A stretch of DNA of 52,393 nucleotides from Blastomonas sp. CACIA14H2 (lineage in GTDB: Bacteria; Pseudomonadota; Alphaproteobacteria; Sphingomonadales; Sphingomonadaceae). A program made the translations under genes and the position numbers. Location: contig AYSC01000029.1 of assembly GCA_000503195.1 (NCBI GenBank), forward strand, positions 1-52,393, given 5' to 3'. The notes under the pieces were generated by a model that did no database searches, had not been told where the DNA came from, and saw only the letters and a list, made by a program, of their open reading frames with translations. Of this stretch, positions 1 through 8,881 are shown in pieces. Every line of letters starts with the position of its first letter. Position 1 is the stretch's first letter.

Positions 1-177
1 GTGATCGATTTCGTGACGCCGAAGGCGTTCGACGCTTATGCCGCGATCGCGCGCGCCAAGGGCTTTTTGCAGGTCGCGTCGAGCCCGCTCACCCGCTCAA
101 GCTATCATGCCGGCGAGGATTTCGCGCAGATGCGCGCGGCGCGAGAGGCGAAACTGGCGAAGCAGGCGGCGCGCTGA
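1..177 (+). CDS. lipA: lipoyl synthase, C-terminal end (partial)
   Basis: This is the last 58 codons of a gene whose 5' end lies outside the window. The frame is open from base 1 to a TGA at 175-177. The translated end contains [10 protein letters not shown], then [17 protein letters not shown], the conserved C-terminal block of lipoyl synthase, including the Arg-Ser-Ser-Tyr segment. The enzyme is a radical-SAM protein that inserts two sulfurs into octanoyl groups on E2 and H proteins. The radical-SAM cysteines are upstream and not visible. The next gene starts 7 bases after the stop, so both are probably co-transcribed, as lipA and a Coq10/RatA-like gene often are in alphaproteobacteria. Confidence 0.88.
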   Translation: MIDFVTPKAFDAYAAIARAKGFLQVASSPLTRSSYHAGEDFAQMRAAREAKLAKQAAR

Positions 178-184
178 GGCGATC

Positions 185-649
185 ATGCCCTCGCACCGCG
201 AAACCCGGCATCTGCCCTTCCGGCCCGACCAGATGTACGATCTGGTCGCCGATGTGGCGCGCTATGCCGAGTTTCTGCCCTGGGTGATCGCCACGCGCGT
301 CAAGTCTGACAGTCCGCACGAAATGGTCGCCGACATGGTCGTCGGCTTCAAGCAATTGCGCGAGAAGTTCACCTCGCGCGTGCGCAAGCAGCCGGGCGAG
401 AAGATCGAGGTCGAGTATCTCGACGGGCCGCTCAAGAACCTCGAGAATGTCTGGCAGTTCGCCAGCGACGGGAAGGGCGGCTGCACCGTCGATTTCTATG
501 TCTCGTTCAACTTCAAGAACCGGTTGTTCGAATCGCTCGCCGGGCAGTATTTCGACCGCGCCTTCCGCAAGATGGTGAGCGCGTTCGAGACCCGCGCCGC
601 CGAGCTTTACGGCAGCAGCAGCTCCAGCGCGACCATTGCCGCCTCCTGA
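185..649 (+). CDS. RatA/Coq10-type START-domain (SRPBCC) protein
   Basis: This 154-residue protein begins with MPSHRETRHLPFRPDQMYDL, the typical start of the polyketide-cyclase/Coq10 (SRPBCC) family. It contains VADVARYAEFLPW near the N terminus, the family hallmark, and the helix FDRAFRKMVSAFETRA near the C terminus. Family members bind hydrophobic ligands. Mitochondrial Coq10 supports ubiquinone function, and E. coli RatA was described as a ribosome-associated toxin. The start at 185 was chosen because family homology begins there; the same frame is open further upstream but overlaps lipA. A serine-rich tail closes the protein. The gene converges on, and overlaps by 43 bases, the cinA-like gene. 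The Coq10-like role is inferred from family and from lipA linkage. Confidence 0.85.
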   Translation: MPSHRETRHLPFRPDQMYDLVADVARYAEFLPWVIATRVKSDSPHEMVADMVVGFKQLREKFTSRVRKQPGEKIEVEYLDGPLKNLENVWQFASDGKGGCTVDFYVSFNFKNRLFESLAGQYFDRAFRKMVSAFETRAAELYGSSSSSATIAAS

Positions 650-1110
650 CGGATTTTGGAGCGGCTGAGCGAGGGATCGAAATTCTTCTGCTCGGCGCTG
701 ATGTCATTCTCGTTCTGGCCGCGCAGCGCGCAAGCGAAAACCACCGTTCCCACCGGCTTGCTCTCCGATCCGCCCCCCGGGCCGGCAATGCCGGTGATCG
801 CGACCGCGACATCGGCGTCCGAATGCTTGAGCGCCCCGCGCGCCATGCCCCAGGCGACCGCAACCGAGACCGCACCGAACGTGTCGATCAGTTCGGCGCT
901 GACGCCGAGCGACTCGATCTTGGCCTCGTTCGAATAGGTCACGAAGCCCCGCTCGAGCACTTCCGAGCTGCCGGGGATCTCGGTGATTGCCGCGCAGACC
1001 AGCCCTCCGGTGCAGCTTTCGGCCAGCACAACCTTGCGCCCGGCCGCCGCATTTTCGGCGACGACACGCGCGGCGAGTTCGGTGAGCGACAGCGGGAAGA
1101 GGCTGGTCAT
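607..1110 (-). CDS. CinA-family protein (nicotinamide-nucleotide amidohydrolase-like)
   Basis: The protein has 167 residues and corresponds to the stand-alone C-terminal CinA domain (PncC). Diagnostic segments are AESCTGGLVCAAITEIPGSS, the active-site region with the catalytic Ser-Cys, then GFVTYSNEAK and AITGIAGPGGG. The family deamidates NMN to nicotinic acid mononucleotide, recycling the pyridine nucleotide released by DNA ligase. The N-terminal molybdopterin-like CinA domain is absent, as in many proteobacteria. The start codon at 1110 overlaps the stop of the preceding gene (ATGA), so it is the last gene of the ispDF operon and probably translationally coupled. The catalytic assignment rests on family knowledge; fold and family are clear. 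Confidence 0.9.
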   Translation of the reverse strand: MTSLFPLSLTELAARVVAENAAAGRKVVLAESCTGGLVCAAITEIPGSSEVLERGFVTYSNEAKIESLGVSAELIDTFGAVSVAVAWGMARGALKHSDADVAVAITGIAGPGGGSESKPVGTVVFACALRGQNENDISAEQKNFDPSLSRSKIRQEAAMVALELLLP

Positions 1111-1658
1111 TGGTTCGGACCTTCGCAGATCGTGAAGGGGTTGGTCTTGGCCTGGCCCGGCTTCCTGTCGTTCTCGCCGAGCTTCAGAAACGCGACGAGC
1201 AGCTTTCCGACATTCTCGGGCGGGAGCGGCTCGAGCGCCGAATAGAATTCGTCGATCGTGCCGCAATCCTCGGGCTTGATCTCCTGCTCGACCAGCGCGC
1301 TGATCGTCGCGATCAGCAGCGGACGCACCACATCCGGGCTGGTGCCCTCGGGCAGCGGCAGTTCGAAGGCCGAGAGGAAGGCACGTCCCGCCTGCGGCCA
1401 GGCCCTGTCGGCGGCAGGTCGATAGACCTGCGTGATCCGGGTCGACGCACCGCGCAGCGCCGATCGCGCGGGCAGGTGCGGCGCGCAGGCCTTCTGCGCG
1501 CTGGTGAGCGCGTCGGGCAGCGCGCTGACCGCGACCGATTGCGCCTCGGCAGGGGTAAGGCACTTGCCTGCCTGCGCAGCATGCGCGGTCTGGCTGGCAA
1601 GCGTGCCGAAGACGGCCAGTACGGTGAGGCTGGGCATGAGGCGAAGCGAGCGGATCAT
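1107..1658 (-). CDS. secreted protein of unknown function
   Basis: This is a 183-residue protein with a signal peptide: [18 protein letters not shown], then a probable cleavage after AHA near residue 28. The mature part has four cysteines (the CLTP, CAPHL, EDCGT and TICEGPNQ regions), which could form two disulfides in the periplasm. I do not recognise a domain. Both ends overlap neighbours by ATGA (ispDF upstream, the cinA-like gene downstream), so it is a genuine operon member. Position between ispDF and cinA does not by itself indicate a role. Sphingomonads often carry an unknown exported gene here, but that is recollection rather than something tested. Confidence 0.75.
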   Translation of the reverse strand: MIRSLRLMPSLTVLAVFGTLASQTAHAAQAGKCLTPAEAQSVAVSALPDALTSAQKACAPHLPARSALRGASTRITQVYRPAADRAWPQAGRAFLSAFELPLPEGTSPDVVRPLLIATISALVEQEIKPEDCGTIDEFYSALEPLPPENVGKLLVAFLKLGENDRKPGQAKTNPFTICEGPNQ

Positions 1659-2869
1659 GCGCTGGCATCCTTTGCTGATGGAGAGGGATGGGGAGCGAGG
1701 ACCGTGGCGACAGCCTGGGCGGCGATGCCTTCGCCGCGCCCGGTAAAGCCGAGCCGTTCGGTGGTGGTCGCCTTGACCCCGACCTGATCGGGATGGAGGT
1801 CCAGAATATCGGCGATGCGGCTCTGGATCGCAAGCTTGTGCGGGCCGATCTTCGGCGCCTCGCAGATGATCGTCAGGTCGACATTCGTGATTTCCGCGCC
1901 CTTACCACGCACCAGCGAGGCGGCATGCGCGAGGAAGCGTGCCGAATCCGCGCCGCGCCATTGCGGATCGCTCGGCGGAAAATGCTCGCCGATATCGCCC
2001 AGCGCCATCGCACCCAGTAACGCATCGGTGATCGCATGCAGCGCGACATCGGCATCGCTGTGCCCGACCAGCCCACGGTCATGCTCGATCCGGATGCCGC
2101 CGAGCCAGAGTTCCTCGCCCGCGGCGAGGCGGTGCACGTCATAGCCGAAGCCGGTGCGCGGCATGGTGGCAGGGCGGGGCGAGTCCATTGCGAAATCCTC
2201 GGCAAAGGTGATCTTCTTGAGCGCTTCATCGCCTTCGACCAGCGCCACGCCCAGCCCGGCCGCGCGCGCGATCTGGCTATCGTCGGTCGCCAGCGCGCCT
2301 TCGGGCCAGGCAAGATGCGCCGAAAGAATGGCCTTGAAATGAAAGGCCTGCGGGGTCTGGATGCGCCACAGACCCGCGCGATCGACCGCAGCCTGCATCA
2401 ATCCGGCATCCCCGCGCGCAAGGCTGTCGACCACCGACAGCACCGGCACCGCGCCAGGTTGCATGTCCAGCGCATCGTCTAGCCGATCAAGCACCGCCGA
2501 TGACAAATGCGGGCGTGCGGCATCGTGGATGAACACCCGGTCGCTGCCGCCCTGCGCCGCGATTGCCAGCAATCCCGCGCGCACGGAATCGCTCCGCTCG
2601 GCTCCGCCGGTGACGAAGCTGACATCAGCAAGTCCTGCCAGCGCCGCCTCGGCCAGCGCCTGCTGCCCTTCGCCGATCACCACCATAATGGCGCAACCGC
2701 GCTGCCAGGCCGCAAAAGCCTCGACGCTGTGCCGCAGCAGCGGCTTGCCCTGGTGCAGTGCATATTGCTTGGGAATATCCCCCCCGGCACGCAGGCCCTT
2801 GCCCGCCGCGACGATCAGCGCGGTACGGCGAAGGGCTGGCTGGCCCGCTAGGGACGGTGCGTTGTGCAT
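1655..2869 (-). CDS. ispDF: bifunctional IspD/IspF (MEP pathway)
   Basis: This is a 404-residue fusion of two non-mevalonate isoprenoid enzymes. The N-terminal half (about residues 15-225) is IspD, MEP cytidylyltransferase, shown by [20 protein letters not shown] and VFIHDAARP. The C-terminal half (about 235-395) is IspF, MECDP synthase, shown by [28 protein letters not shown] and the DIGEHFP metal-site region. It makes CDP-ME and then closes the 2,4-cyclodiphosphate ring. The ATG at 2869 was preferred to the TTG at 2890 because homology begins shortly after it. IspDF fusion is established in alphaproteobacteria. It is divergent from dusB across an 87-bp region and overlaps the next gene by ATGA. 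Confidence 0.93.
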   Translation of the reverse strand: MHNAPSLAGQPALRRTALIVAAGKGLRAGGDIPKQYALHQGKPLLRHSVEAFAAWQRGCAIMVVIGEGQQALAEAALAGLADVSFVTGGAERSDSVRAGLLAIAAQGGSDRVFIHDAARPHLSSAVLDRLDDALDMQPGAVPVLSVVDSLARGDAGLMQAAVDRAGLWRIQTPQAFHFKAILSAHLAWPEGALATDDSQIARAAGLGVALVEGDEALKKITFAEDFAMDSPRPATMPRTGFGYDVHRLAAGEELWLGGIRIEHDRGLVGHSDADVALHAITDALLGAMALGDIGEHFPPSDPQWRGADSARFLAHAASLVRGKGAEITNVDLTIICEAPKIGPHKLAIQSRIADILDLHPDQVGVKATTTERLGFTGRGEGIAAQAVATVLAPHPSPSAKDASA

Positions 2870-2929
2870 CGGGCAGGGCGCATAGACCAAGTGCCGCTTG
2901 CTCGCCAGCGGCTTTGCGATTATGTGCGC

Positions 2930-2946
2930 TGCCTAAATATTAGGCA
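2930..2946. promoter_or_regulatory. 17-bp palindrome, candidate NtrC operator
   Basis: The sequence TGCCTAAATATTAGGCA is a perfect inverted repeat with 7-bp arms and a 3-bp centre. It lies 11-27 bases upstream of the dusB start, in the divergent ispDF/dusB promoter region. Known enteric NtrC sites are 17-bp dyads of the form TGC-N11-GCA, which this fits in length and outer bases but not in the inner ones. Because the downstream operon encodes NtrB and NtrC, autoregulation is a reasonable inference. A site this close to the start would favour repression. Confidence 0.45.
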
Positions 2947-2956
2947 TCACATCCCC

Positions 2957-3964
2957 ATGACCCACGAACCCGCTCTCAAGCCGATCCGCATTGGCCCGCT
3001 CCAGATCGACGAACCGGTGCTGCTCGCGCCGATGACCGGCGTGACCGACATGCCCTTCCGCACGCTGGTGCGCCGCTATGGCTCGGGTCTCAACGTCACC
3101 GAGATGATCGCCAGCCAGGCGATGATCCGCGAGACGCGCCAGTCGCTGCAAAAGGCCGCCTGGCACCCGGTCGAGGAGCCGGTCTCGATGCAGCTCGCTG
3201 GCTGCGGCCCGTACGAGATGGCCGAAGCGGCCAAGCTCAACGAAGATCGTGGGGCTGCGATTATCGACATCAACATGGGCTGCCCGGTCAAGAAGGTGGT
3301 CAATGGCGATGCCGGCTCGGCGCTGATGCGCGATCTGCCGCTCGCGGCGAAGCTGATCGAGGCGACGGTCAATGCGGTGAAGGTGCCCGTGACGGTCAAG
3401 ATGCGCATGGGCTGGTGCCATGACAGTCTCAACGCCCCCGAACTCGCGCGCATTGCCGAGGACCTGGGCGCCAAGATGATCACCGTGCACGGGCGCACGC
3501 GCAACCAGATGTACAAGGGGAGCGCCGACTGGGCGTTCGTCGCCAAGGTCAAGGCGGCGGTGAAGCTGCCCGTCATCGTCAACGGCGACATCTGCAGCAT
3601 CGACGATGCGCGCAAGGCGCTCGAACTGAGCGGTGCGGACGGCGTGATGATCGGGCGCGGGGCCTATGGCAAGCCGTGGCTGCTCGGCCAGGTGATGCAC
3701 GCGCTGCGCACCGGCGAGACGCTGCCCGATCCCGATCTGGACGAGCAGTACGGCGTGATCGTCGAGCATTATCACGCGATGCTCGAGCATTATGGCGCCG
3801 AGACCGGGGTCAAGATGGCGCGCAAGCACCTCGGCTGGTACACCAAGGGCCTGCCGGGCTCGGCGGAACTGCGCAACAAGATGAACACGCTCGACAATCC
3901 CGATCAGGTCCTCGGCATGCTGGGCGAATTCTACCGCCCCTGGCTGCGCCGCGCCGCCGCCTGA
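2957..3964 (+). CDS. dusB: tRNA-dihydrouridine synthase DusB (NifR3)
   Basis: The protein has 335 residues. It is an FMN-dependent TIM-barrel enzyme that reduces uridine to dihydrouridine in the tRNA D-loop. Family marks are [20 protein letters not shown] near the N terminus, [20 protein letters not shown] with the catalytic Cys near residue 115, and [12 protein letters not shown]. The ATG at 2957 was chosen over an upstream in-frame start because it follows the promoter-like palindrome and matches the usual family N terminus. The stop overlaps ntrB by ATGA, reproducing the classical nifR3-ntrB-ntrC operon of alphaproteobacteria. Confidence 0.94.
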   Translation: MTHEPALKPIRIGPLQIDEPVLLAPMTGVTDMPFRTLVRRYGSGLNVTEMIASQAMIRETRQSLQKAAWHPVEEPVSMQLAGCGPYEMAEAAKLNEDRGAAIIDINMGCPVKKVVNGDAGSALMRDLPLAAKLIEATVNAVKVPVTVKMRMGWCHDSLNAPELARIAEDLGAKMITVHGRTRNQMYKGSADWAFVAKVKAAVKLPVIVNGDICSIDDARKALELSGADGVMIGRGAYGKPWLLGQVMHALRTGETLPDPDLDEQYGVIVEHYHAMLEHYGAETGVKMARKHLGWYTKGLPGSAELRNKMNTLDNPDQVLGMLGEFYRPWLRRAAA

Positions 3965-5049
3965 TGGAGCCGCATTCCGGTCTGGCGCCGGACGCCACCG
4001 CGCAGCTGCAGAGCCTGCCGATGGCGGTGGTGATGCTGCACGCGGACCGGACGATCGCAGCGGCCAATGCGGCGGCGGAAAACATGCTCGAACAGAGCGC
4101 GCGCCGTCTGATCGGGCGTCCGCTGTCCGAGTTCCTGCAGTTCGACGACGCCCGGATCGGGGCGGCGCTCAACCAGCCGGACACCAATCTGGCAGCGCAT
4201 GGGATGCGTGTGCACATCGGCCGCACCAGCACGCGCAAGGTCGATATCTCGCTGAGCCCCGTGGGGCAGGGCGAGGGCTGGCAGCTGCTGGTGCTCAATG
4301 AATCGGGCGCCGGATCGCCGTTGTTCGACAGCGAGGCGGGCACCGAAGGCTTTGCCGTGCGCGGGCCCGACATCCTGGCGCACGAGATCAAGAACCCGCT
4401 CGCGGCGATCAAGGGCGCGGCGCAGCTGATCGAACGCCAGCTCGACGGGGCAGGCCGCCGGCTCTCCGGCCTGATCACCGCCGAGGTCGACCGCATCGCG
4501 CTGCTGATCGACCAGATGCAGTCGCTCACCCGCCGCACCGCCGCGCCGATGAAGCCCTGCAACATCTACGAGCCACTGGGCCGGGTGCGCGAGATCGTCG
4601 AGACCGCGCATCCTGATACCGTGCGCTTTGTCGAGCGGTTCGATCCCTCGATCCCGCCCGTGCTCGCCGATGCCGACAATCTGGTGCAGATCCTGCTCAA
4701 CCTCATCACCAACGCGCGTGAGGCGATGGAGGGTCAGCCGGACGCCTGTATCACGCTGACCACCAAGTTCGTCAGCGGCGTGCGGCTGCGGCTGTCGCGC
4801 GACGATCGCTATATCCGGCTGCCGGTCGAGATCCGCGTGACCGACAATGGCCCGGGTATCGATACCGACATCGCCGAGGATATCTTCTCGCCCTTCGTCA
4901 CGACCAAGAAGACCGGGCAGGGTCTGGGCCTGGCGCTGGTGCAGAAGCTGGTGCGCGACATGAACGGGCGGATCGTGCACGACCGGGATGCAGCGGCGGG
5001 GCTCACGCATTTCCGGCTGTTCCTGCCGCTGGCACCGCAAGAGGGCTGA
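3964..5049 (+). CDS. ntrB: nitrogen regulation sensor kinase NtrB
   Basis: This is a 361-residue soluble histidine kinase with no membrane segment. The order is a PAS-like sensor (about 10-115), then the phosphoacceptor box LAHEIKNPLAAIKGAAQLIE with His140, then the ATPase domain with ILLNLITNAREAME (N box), DNGPGID (G1) and GQGLGLALVQKLV (G2). NtrB phosphorylates or dephosphorylates NtrC according to PII signalling of nitrogen status. It is coupled to dusB by an ATGA overlap and ends 5 bases before ntrC. Length and architecture match the family. Confidence 0.95.
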   Translation: MEPHSGLAPDATAQLQSLPMAVVMLHADRTIAAANAAAENMLEQSARRLIGRPLSEFLQFDDARIGAALNQPDTNLAAHGMRVHIGRTSTRKVDISLSPVGQGEGWQLLVLNESGAGSPLFDSEAGTEGFAVRGPDILAHEIKNPLAAIKGAAQLIERQLDGAGRRLSGLITAEVDRIALLIDQMQSLTRRTAAPMKPCNIYEPLGRVREIVETAHPDTVRFVERFDPSIPPVLADADNLVQILLNLITNAREAMEGQPDACITLTTKFVSGVRLRLSRDDRYIRLPVEIRVTDNGPGIDTDIAEDIFSPFVTTKKTGQGLGLALVQKLVRDMNGRIVHDRDAAAGLTHFRLFLPLAPQEG

Positions 5050-5054
5050 CGCAT

Positions 5055-6470
5055 ATGGGCAAGTCGGTTCTGCTGGTCGAGGACGACCGCGCGATCAGCC
5101 AGGTGATCATGGCGGCGCTCGAAGCCGAAGGGTGCAGCGTCGACCATTGCACCTCGATCGCACGCCGCAACGCGCTGGTCGCGAACAAGCGCTACGCCGC
5201 GATCCTGACCGATGTGATGCTCGAGGATGGCGACGGCATTGCAACTTTGGGCAGCGTGCTCGAACGCCAGCCCGACACGCCGGTCATCGTGCTGTCCGCG
5301 CAGAACACGCTCGACACCGCCGTTCGCGCGAGCGAGGCGGGGGCGTACGAATATTTCCCCAAGCCGTTCGATCTCGACGAACTGATCCGCGCGGTGCTCC
5401 AGGCGATTGCGCGCAGCGGCGACATTTCGGGCAATGCCGATGCCGACCCTGCCGATAGCGGGCTGCCGCTGGTCGGGCGCAGCGCGCCGATGCAGAACGT
5501 GTACCGCATGATCACGCGCGTGCTGCGCAACGATCTGTCGGTGCTGATCCTGGGCGAATCGGGCACCGGCAAGGAACTGGTCGCCGAGGCGATCCACCAG
5601 CTCGGTCATCGCAAGCAGGGGCCGTTCGTCGCCGTGAACATGGCGGCCATCCCGGCAGAGCTCATCGAATCCGAGCTGTTCGGGCATGAAAAGGGCGCGT
5701 TCACCGGTGCGGTGGCCCAGTCGATCGGCAAGTTCGAACAGGCGCACGGCGGCACATTGTTCCTCGACGAGATCGGCGACATGCCGATGCAGGCGCAGAC
5801 GCGGCTGCTGCGCACGCTGCAGACCGGACGGATCACGCGCGTCGGTGGCCATCGCGAGATCGAGCTCGACGTGCGCTTCGTCGCGGCGACCAACAAGCCC
5901 TTCGGACCGCTGATCGAGGCCGGGCTGTTCCGCGAGGACCTGTACTACCGCATCAACGTGGTGCCGATCGACCTGCCGCCGCTGCGCGACCGGTTGAGCG
6001 ACATTCCCGCGCTGGTCGACCATTTCCTGGCGCTGGCAGTGCAGGAGGGGCTGCCTAGGCGCAGCTTCGACGACAGCGCCATCGCCGCAATGCAGCGGCG
6101 CAACTGGCGCGGCAACGTCCGCGAGCTGCGCAATCTGGTCTTCCGTGCGGTCATCATGAGCCGCGACGACCTGATCACCGCCGATGCGCTGGGCAGCATC
6201 TTCGACGAGCCGGCGCTCGGCACCGGCGAGACGCGCCGCGAGGAGAGCGATTTCGAACAGGCGGTGAGCCGCTTCCTGCTCACCGAACGCCCGGAGAACG
6301 GCGCCGTCTATGACAAGGCACTCGCGGCGTTCGAAATTCCGCTGCTCCAGGCGATCATGCGGCGTTGCGACGGCAACCAGGTCAAGGCAGCGGCGGTGCT
6401 GGGCATCAATCGCAACACATTGCGCAAGAAACTGGTCGAACATGGCCTGGCGAGTGCGGAGCTGCGCTGA
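5055..6470 (+). CDS. ntrC: nitrogen regulation response regulator NtrC
   Basis: The 471-residue sigma-54 activator has three domains. The receiver domain has its phospho-acceptor Asp53 in [12 protein letters not shown]. The AAA+ domain has Walker A GESGTGKE at 167-174, the sigma-54 contact loop GAFTGA at 214-219 and Walker [14 protein letters not shown]. The C terminus is a Fis-type helix-turn-helix ([17 protein letters not shown]). The intact GAFTGA indicates a true activator of sigma-54 promoters, unlike the NtrX further downstream. It is the third gene of the dusB operon, and an 84-base gap with a promoter-like sequence separates it from ntrY. Confidence 0.96.
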   Translation: MGKSVLLVEDDRAISQVIMAALEAEGCSVDHCTSIARRNALVANKRYAAILTDVMLEDGDGIATLGSVLERQPDTPVIVLSAQNTLDTAVRASEAGAYEYFPKPFDLDELIRAVLQAIARSGDISGNADADPADSGLPLVGRSAPMQNVYRMITRVLRNDLSVLILGESGTGKELVAEAIHQLGHRKQGPFVAVNMAAIPAELIESELFGHEKGAFTGAVAQSIGKFEQAHGGTLFLDEIGDMPMQAQTRLLRTLQTGRITRVGGHREIELDVRFVAATNKPFGPLIEAGLFREDLYYRINVVPIDLPPLRDRLSDIPALVDHFLALAVQEGLPRRSFDDSAIAAMQRRNWRGNVRELRNLVFRAVIMSRDDLITADALGSIFDEPALGTGETRREESDFEQAVSRFLLTERPENGAVYDKALAAFEIPLLQAIMRRCDGNQVKAAAVLGINRNTLRKKLVEHGLASAELR

Positions 6471-6516
6471 AACGGTGGGCAAATGCGGTGATATCCGCTG
6501 ACACTGCCGAAAGCTC

Positions 6517-6545
6517 TTGTATTCCGGCAACGCAACTGTTGTAAA
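6517..6545 (+). promoter_or_regulatory. possible sigma-70 promoter for ntrYX
   Basis: TTGTAT at 6517-6522 and TGTAAA at 6540-6545 are 17 bases apart, an acceptable -35/-10 pair in the ntrC-ntrY gap. The ATG of ntrY is only 10 bases beyond the -10 box and has no obvious ribosome-binding site, so a transcript from here would be nearly leaderless. Readthrough from ntrC is also possible. Confidence 0.3.
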
Positions 6546-6554
6546 CTGACCACT

Positions 6555-8879
6555 ATGTCTGCGTCTGATGCACTGCCCTCTGCCAGAAAGAGTCGAATGA
6601 CCCGGCGCTTTGCGGTGATGATGCGTCGAGGCAGCCTGTTTCCGGCGCTCGAGATCGGCTGCGTCCTGCTTCTCGTCGGGATGCTTGGCCTGTCCTGGTG
6701 GCTGGTGAGCAGCTACCAGGGCCGCCAGACAATGGTGCCCGCGCCGGTCACCGCGACCTTGCTGGTCGCCAATCTGGTACCCGCCATGGCGCTGCTCGCG
6801 CTGATCGGTCGCCGCGTGGCGATCAGCCGCGCCAATGCCAGCGGCGAGCAGGGCACCGGCCAGCTCCATGTCCGCTTTGTCGCTTTGTTCTCGCTGATCT
6901 CGTCGATCCCGATGCTGCTGGTCGTCGTGATCACCTCGCTTCTGTTCCAGTATGGCGTCGAGTTCTGGTTCTCGGACCGCGCGCGCACGATGCTGGAAAA
7001 TGCCAATGATCTGGCGCGCGGCTATTACGAGGAAGGGCGGCGCGACGTCTCTGCCGAGACCGTCGCGATGGCGAGCGATCTCAGGCAATATCTGCAGCAG
7101 ACGCGGATCGACAGCCCCGAATTTGCCGAGGCCTATGTCTTCCAGGTCGCCGGGCGCAAGATGAACGAGTCGGCGATTGTCGAGGTCGGGTCCGACGGCG
7201 TGCTGCGGACGGCGGCAATCGTCGACCCGGACAACCGCACCTCGTCCGACCGGGTCAGCCCCGCGATCATCCGCCAGCTCGACAAGGGTGAGACAGCGGT
7301 CGTCTCGGCCGAGGCCGACCGGATCGAGGTGGTGACGCCGATCGACCGCCAGGCCAAGATCTATCTCTATGTCGCGCGCGCCTCGAACCAGCTGGCGCTC
7401 AGCCAGTGGGAGCGCGCGCAGACGGTGCTCACCGATTACAAGGCGCTGTTCTCGCGCTCGCAGAACCTGCAGGTCCAGTTCAACATCGCGCTGTTCTTCG
7501 TCTCGCTTCTGCTGGTCGCGGTGGCGCTCTGGGCCGCGCTCAAGTTTGCCGACCGCATGGTGCGCCCGCTCACCGACATGGCGGGCGCGGCGCGCGATAT
7601 CAGCACCGGCAATTTCGCGATCCGCGTCGACACCGCCAACCGCACCGACGAGGTCGGCGTGCTGGGCCGCGCGTTCAACCGCATGGCCAGCCGCCTCGCC
7701 GAGCAGACCTCGGCATTGATCCGCGCGAACAGCCAGCTCGACGACCGCCGCGCCTTTACCGAAGCGGTGCTCGAATCGGTCAGCGCCGGGGTGATCTCGG
7801 TCGATCCGATGGGCGTGGTGCGGCTAATGAACAGCACCGCGCAGCGGCTGCTGCAGACCGAGGTCGCGCACTGCCTGGGCTGCACCCTGTCCGACATCGC
7901 TCCGCCCTTCGCGCGGCTGGTGGGCGAGGGGACCGGCAAGGCGGTGATCCAGTATTCGCGCGAGAACGACCTGCTCACGCTGGCGGTGCGCGTGGTGCGC
8001 GAGCCGTACGGCATCGTCATCACCTTTGAGGACATCACCCAGCAGCTGGTCGACCAGCGCCAGGCGGCCTGGTCGGACGTCGCGCGCCGGATCGCGCACG
8101 AGATCAAGAACCCGCTCACCCCGATCCAGCTCGCCGCCGAACGGCTCAAGCGGCGCTATGCCAGCAAGGTCAGCCAGGACGATGCGACCTTCGGCCAGCT
8201 GACCGACACGATCGTCCGCCAGGTCGGCGACCTGCGCAACATGGTCGACGAATTCTCCTCCTTCGCACGGATGCCCAAGCCGGTGTTCCGCGAGGAGAAT
8301 TTCTTCGACCTCGTGCGCCAGGCGATCTTCCTGCAGGAGGTCGCGCACCCGGCGATCCGCTTTGCCGCGGAAGGCGGGCACGAGGGCAGCGACCTGTGCT
8401 GCGATCGCCGCCAGATCGGCCAGGCCGTCACCAATATCCTCAAGAACGCGGTCGAGGCGATCGAGGCGCGGCAGCAGATCGAGCCAGGCTATTCCGGCGC
8501 CGTCACCGCAACCGTGTTCCGCCAGGAACCGTATCTGGTGCTCACGCTCGACGATAACGGCATCGGCCTGCCCGCAGACCGCGACCGCATTGTCGAACCC
8601 TATATGACCACGCGCGAGAAGGGGACGGGCCTGGGCCTCGCCATCGTCAAGAAGATCGTCGAGGAGCATTATGGTGAACTCTCGTTCGAACCCAATGATC
8701 AGGGGGGGACGCGGGTGACGATCCGCATGGACACAGTGCTGCTCCAGGCCGGCGCGCTGCAGGACGCGGTCGGCGATGACCAGCGCTCCGGCACCGAAAA
8801 GATGACCACCATGACTTCGCGACCGGCCCGGGCCCGCGCCGAGTTGAGCCCGACCGCGCAGGACAAGGAAAGCAATTGA
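6555..8879 (+). CDS. ntrY: membrane sensor kinase NtrY
   Basis: This is a 774-residue histidine kinase. Hydrophobic segments are near residues 32-52, 66-86 and 112-135. A periplasmic loop follows to about 315, then a fourth membrane segment (about 317-337), a HAMP linker and a PAS domain (AVLESVSAGVISVDPMGVV). The phosphoacceptor box is RRIAHEIKNPLTPIQ with His515. The ATPase domain shows NILKNAVEAIE, DDNGIGLP and GTGLGLAIVKKIVEEH. NtrY pairs with NtrX and has been linked to nitrogen, redox or oxygen and envelope control in alphaproteobacteria. The signal sensed here is not visible. A roughly 35-residue charged tail follows the kinase core, and the stop overlaps the region of the ntrX start. 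Confidence 0.94.
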   Translation: MSASDALPSARKSRMTRRFAVMMRRGSLFPALEIGCVLLLVGMLGLSWWLVSSYQGRQTMVPAPVTATLLVANLVPAMALLALIGRRVAISRANASGEQGTGQLHVRFVALFSLISSIPMLLVVVITSLLFQYGVEFWFSDRARTMLENANDLARGYYEEGRRDVSAETVAMASDLRQYLQQTRIDSPEFAEAYVFQVAGRKMNESAIVEVGSDGVLRTAAIVDPDNRTSSDRVSPAIIRQLDKGETAVVSAEADRIEVVTPIDRQAKIYLYVARASNQLALSQWERAQTVLTDYKALFSRSQNLQVQFNIALFFVSLLLVAVALWAALKFADRMVRPLTDMAGAARDISTGNFAIRVDTANRTDEVGVLGRAFNRMASRLAEQTSALIRANSQLDDRRAFTEAVLESVSAGVISVDPMGVVRLMNSTAQRLLQTEVAHCLGCTLSDIAPPFARLVGEGTGKAVIQYSRENDLLTLAVRVVREPYGIVITFEDITQQLVDQRQAAWSDVARRIAHEIKNPLTPIQLAAERLKRRYASKVSQDDATFGQLTDTIVRQVGDLRNMVDEFSSFARMPKPVFREENFFDLVRQAIFLQEVAHPAIRFAAEGGHEGSDLCCDRRQIGQAVTNILKNAVEAIEARQQIEPGYSGAVTATVFRQEPYLVLTLDDNGIGLPADRDRIVEPYMTTREKGTGLGLAIVKKIVEEHYGELSFEPNDQGGTRVTIRMDTVLLQAGALQDAVGDDQRSGTEKMTTMTSRPARARAELSPTAQDKESN

Positions 8880-8881
8880 AC

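Noticed and set aside
1108-1833. N-terminal extension of the cinA-like gene
   Set aside because: The longer frame is antisense-like shadow through two other genes; CinA homology begins right at the ATG that overlaps the preceding stop.
4809-7088. A 759-codon minus-strand open frame
   Set aside because: It is antisense to ntrB, ntrC and ntrY, all confidently identified.
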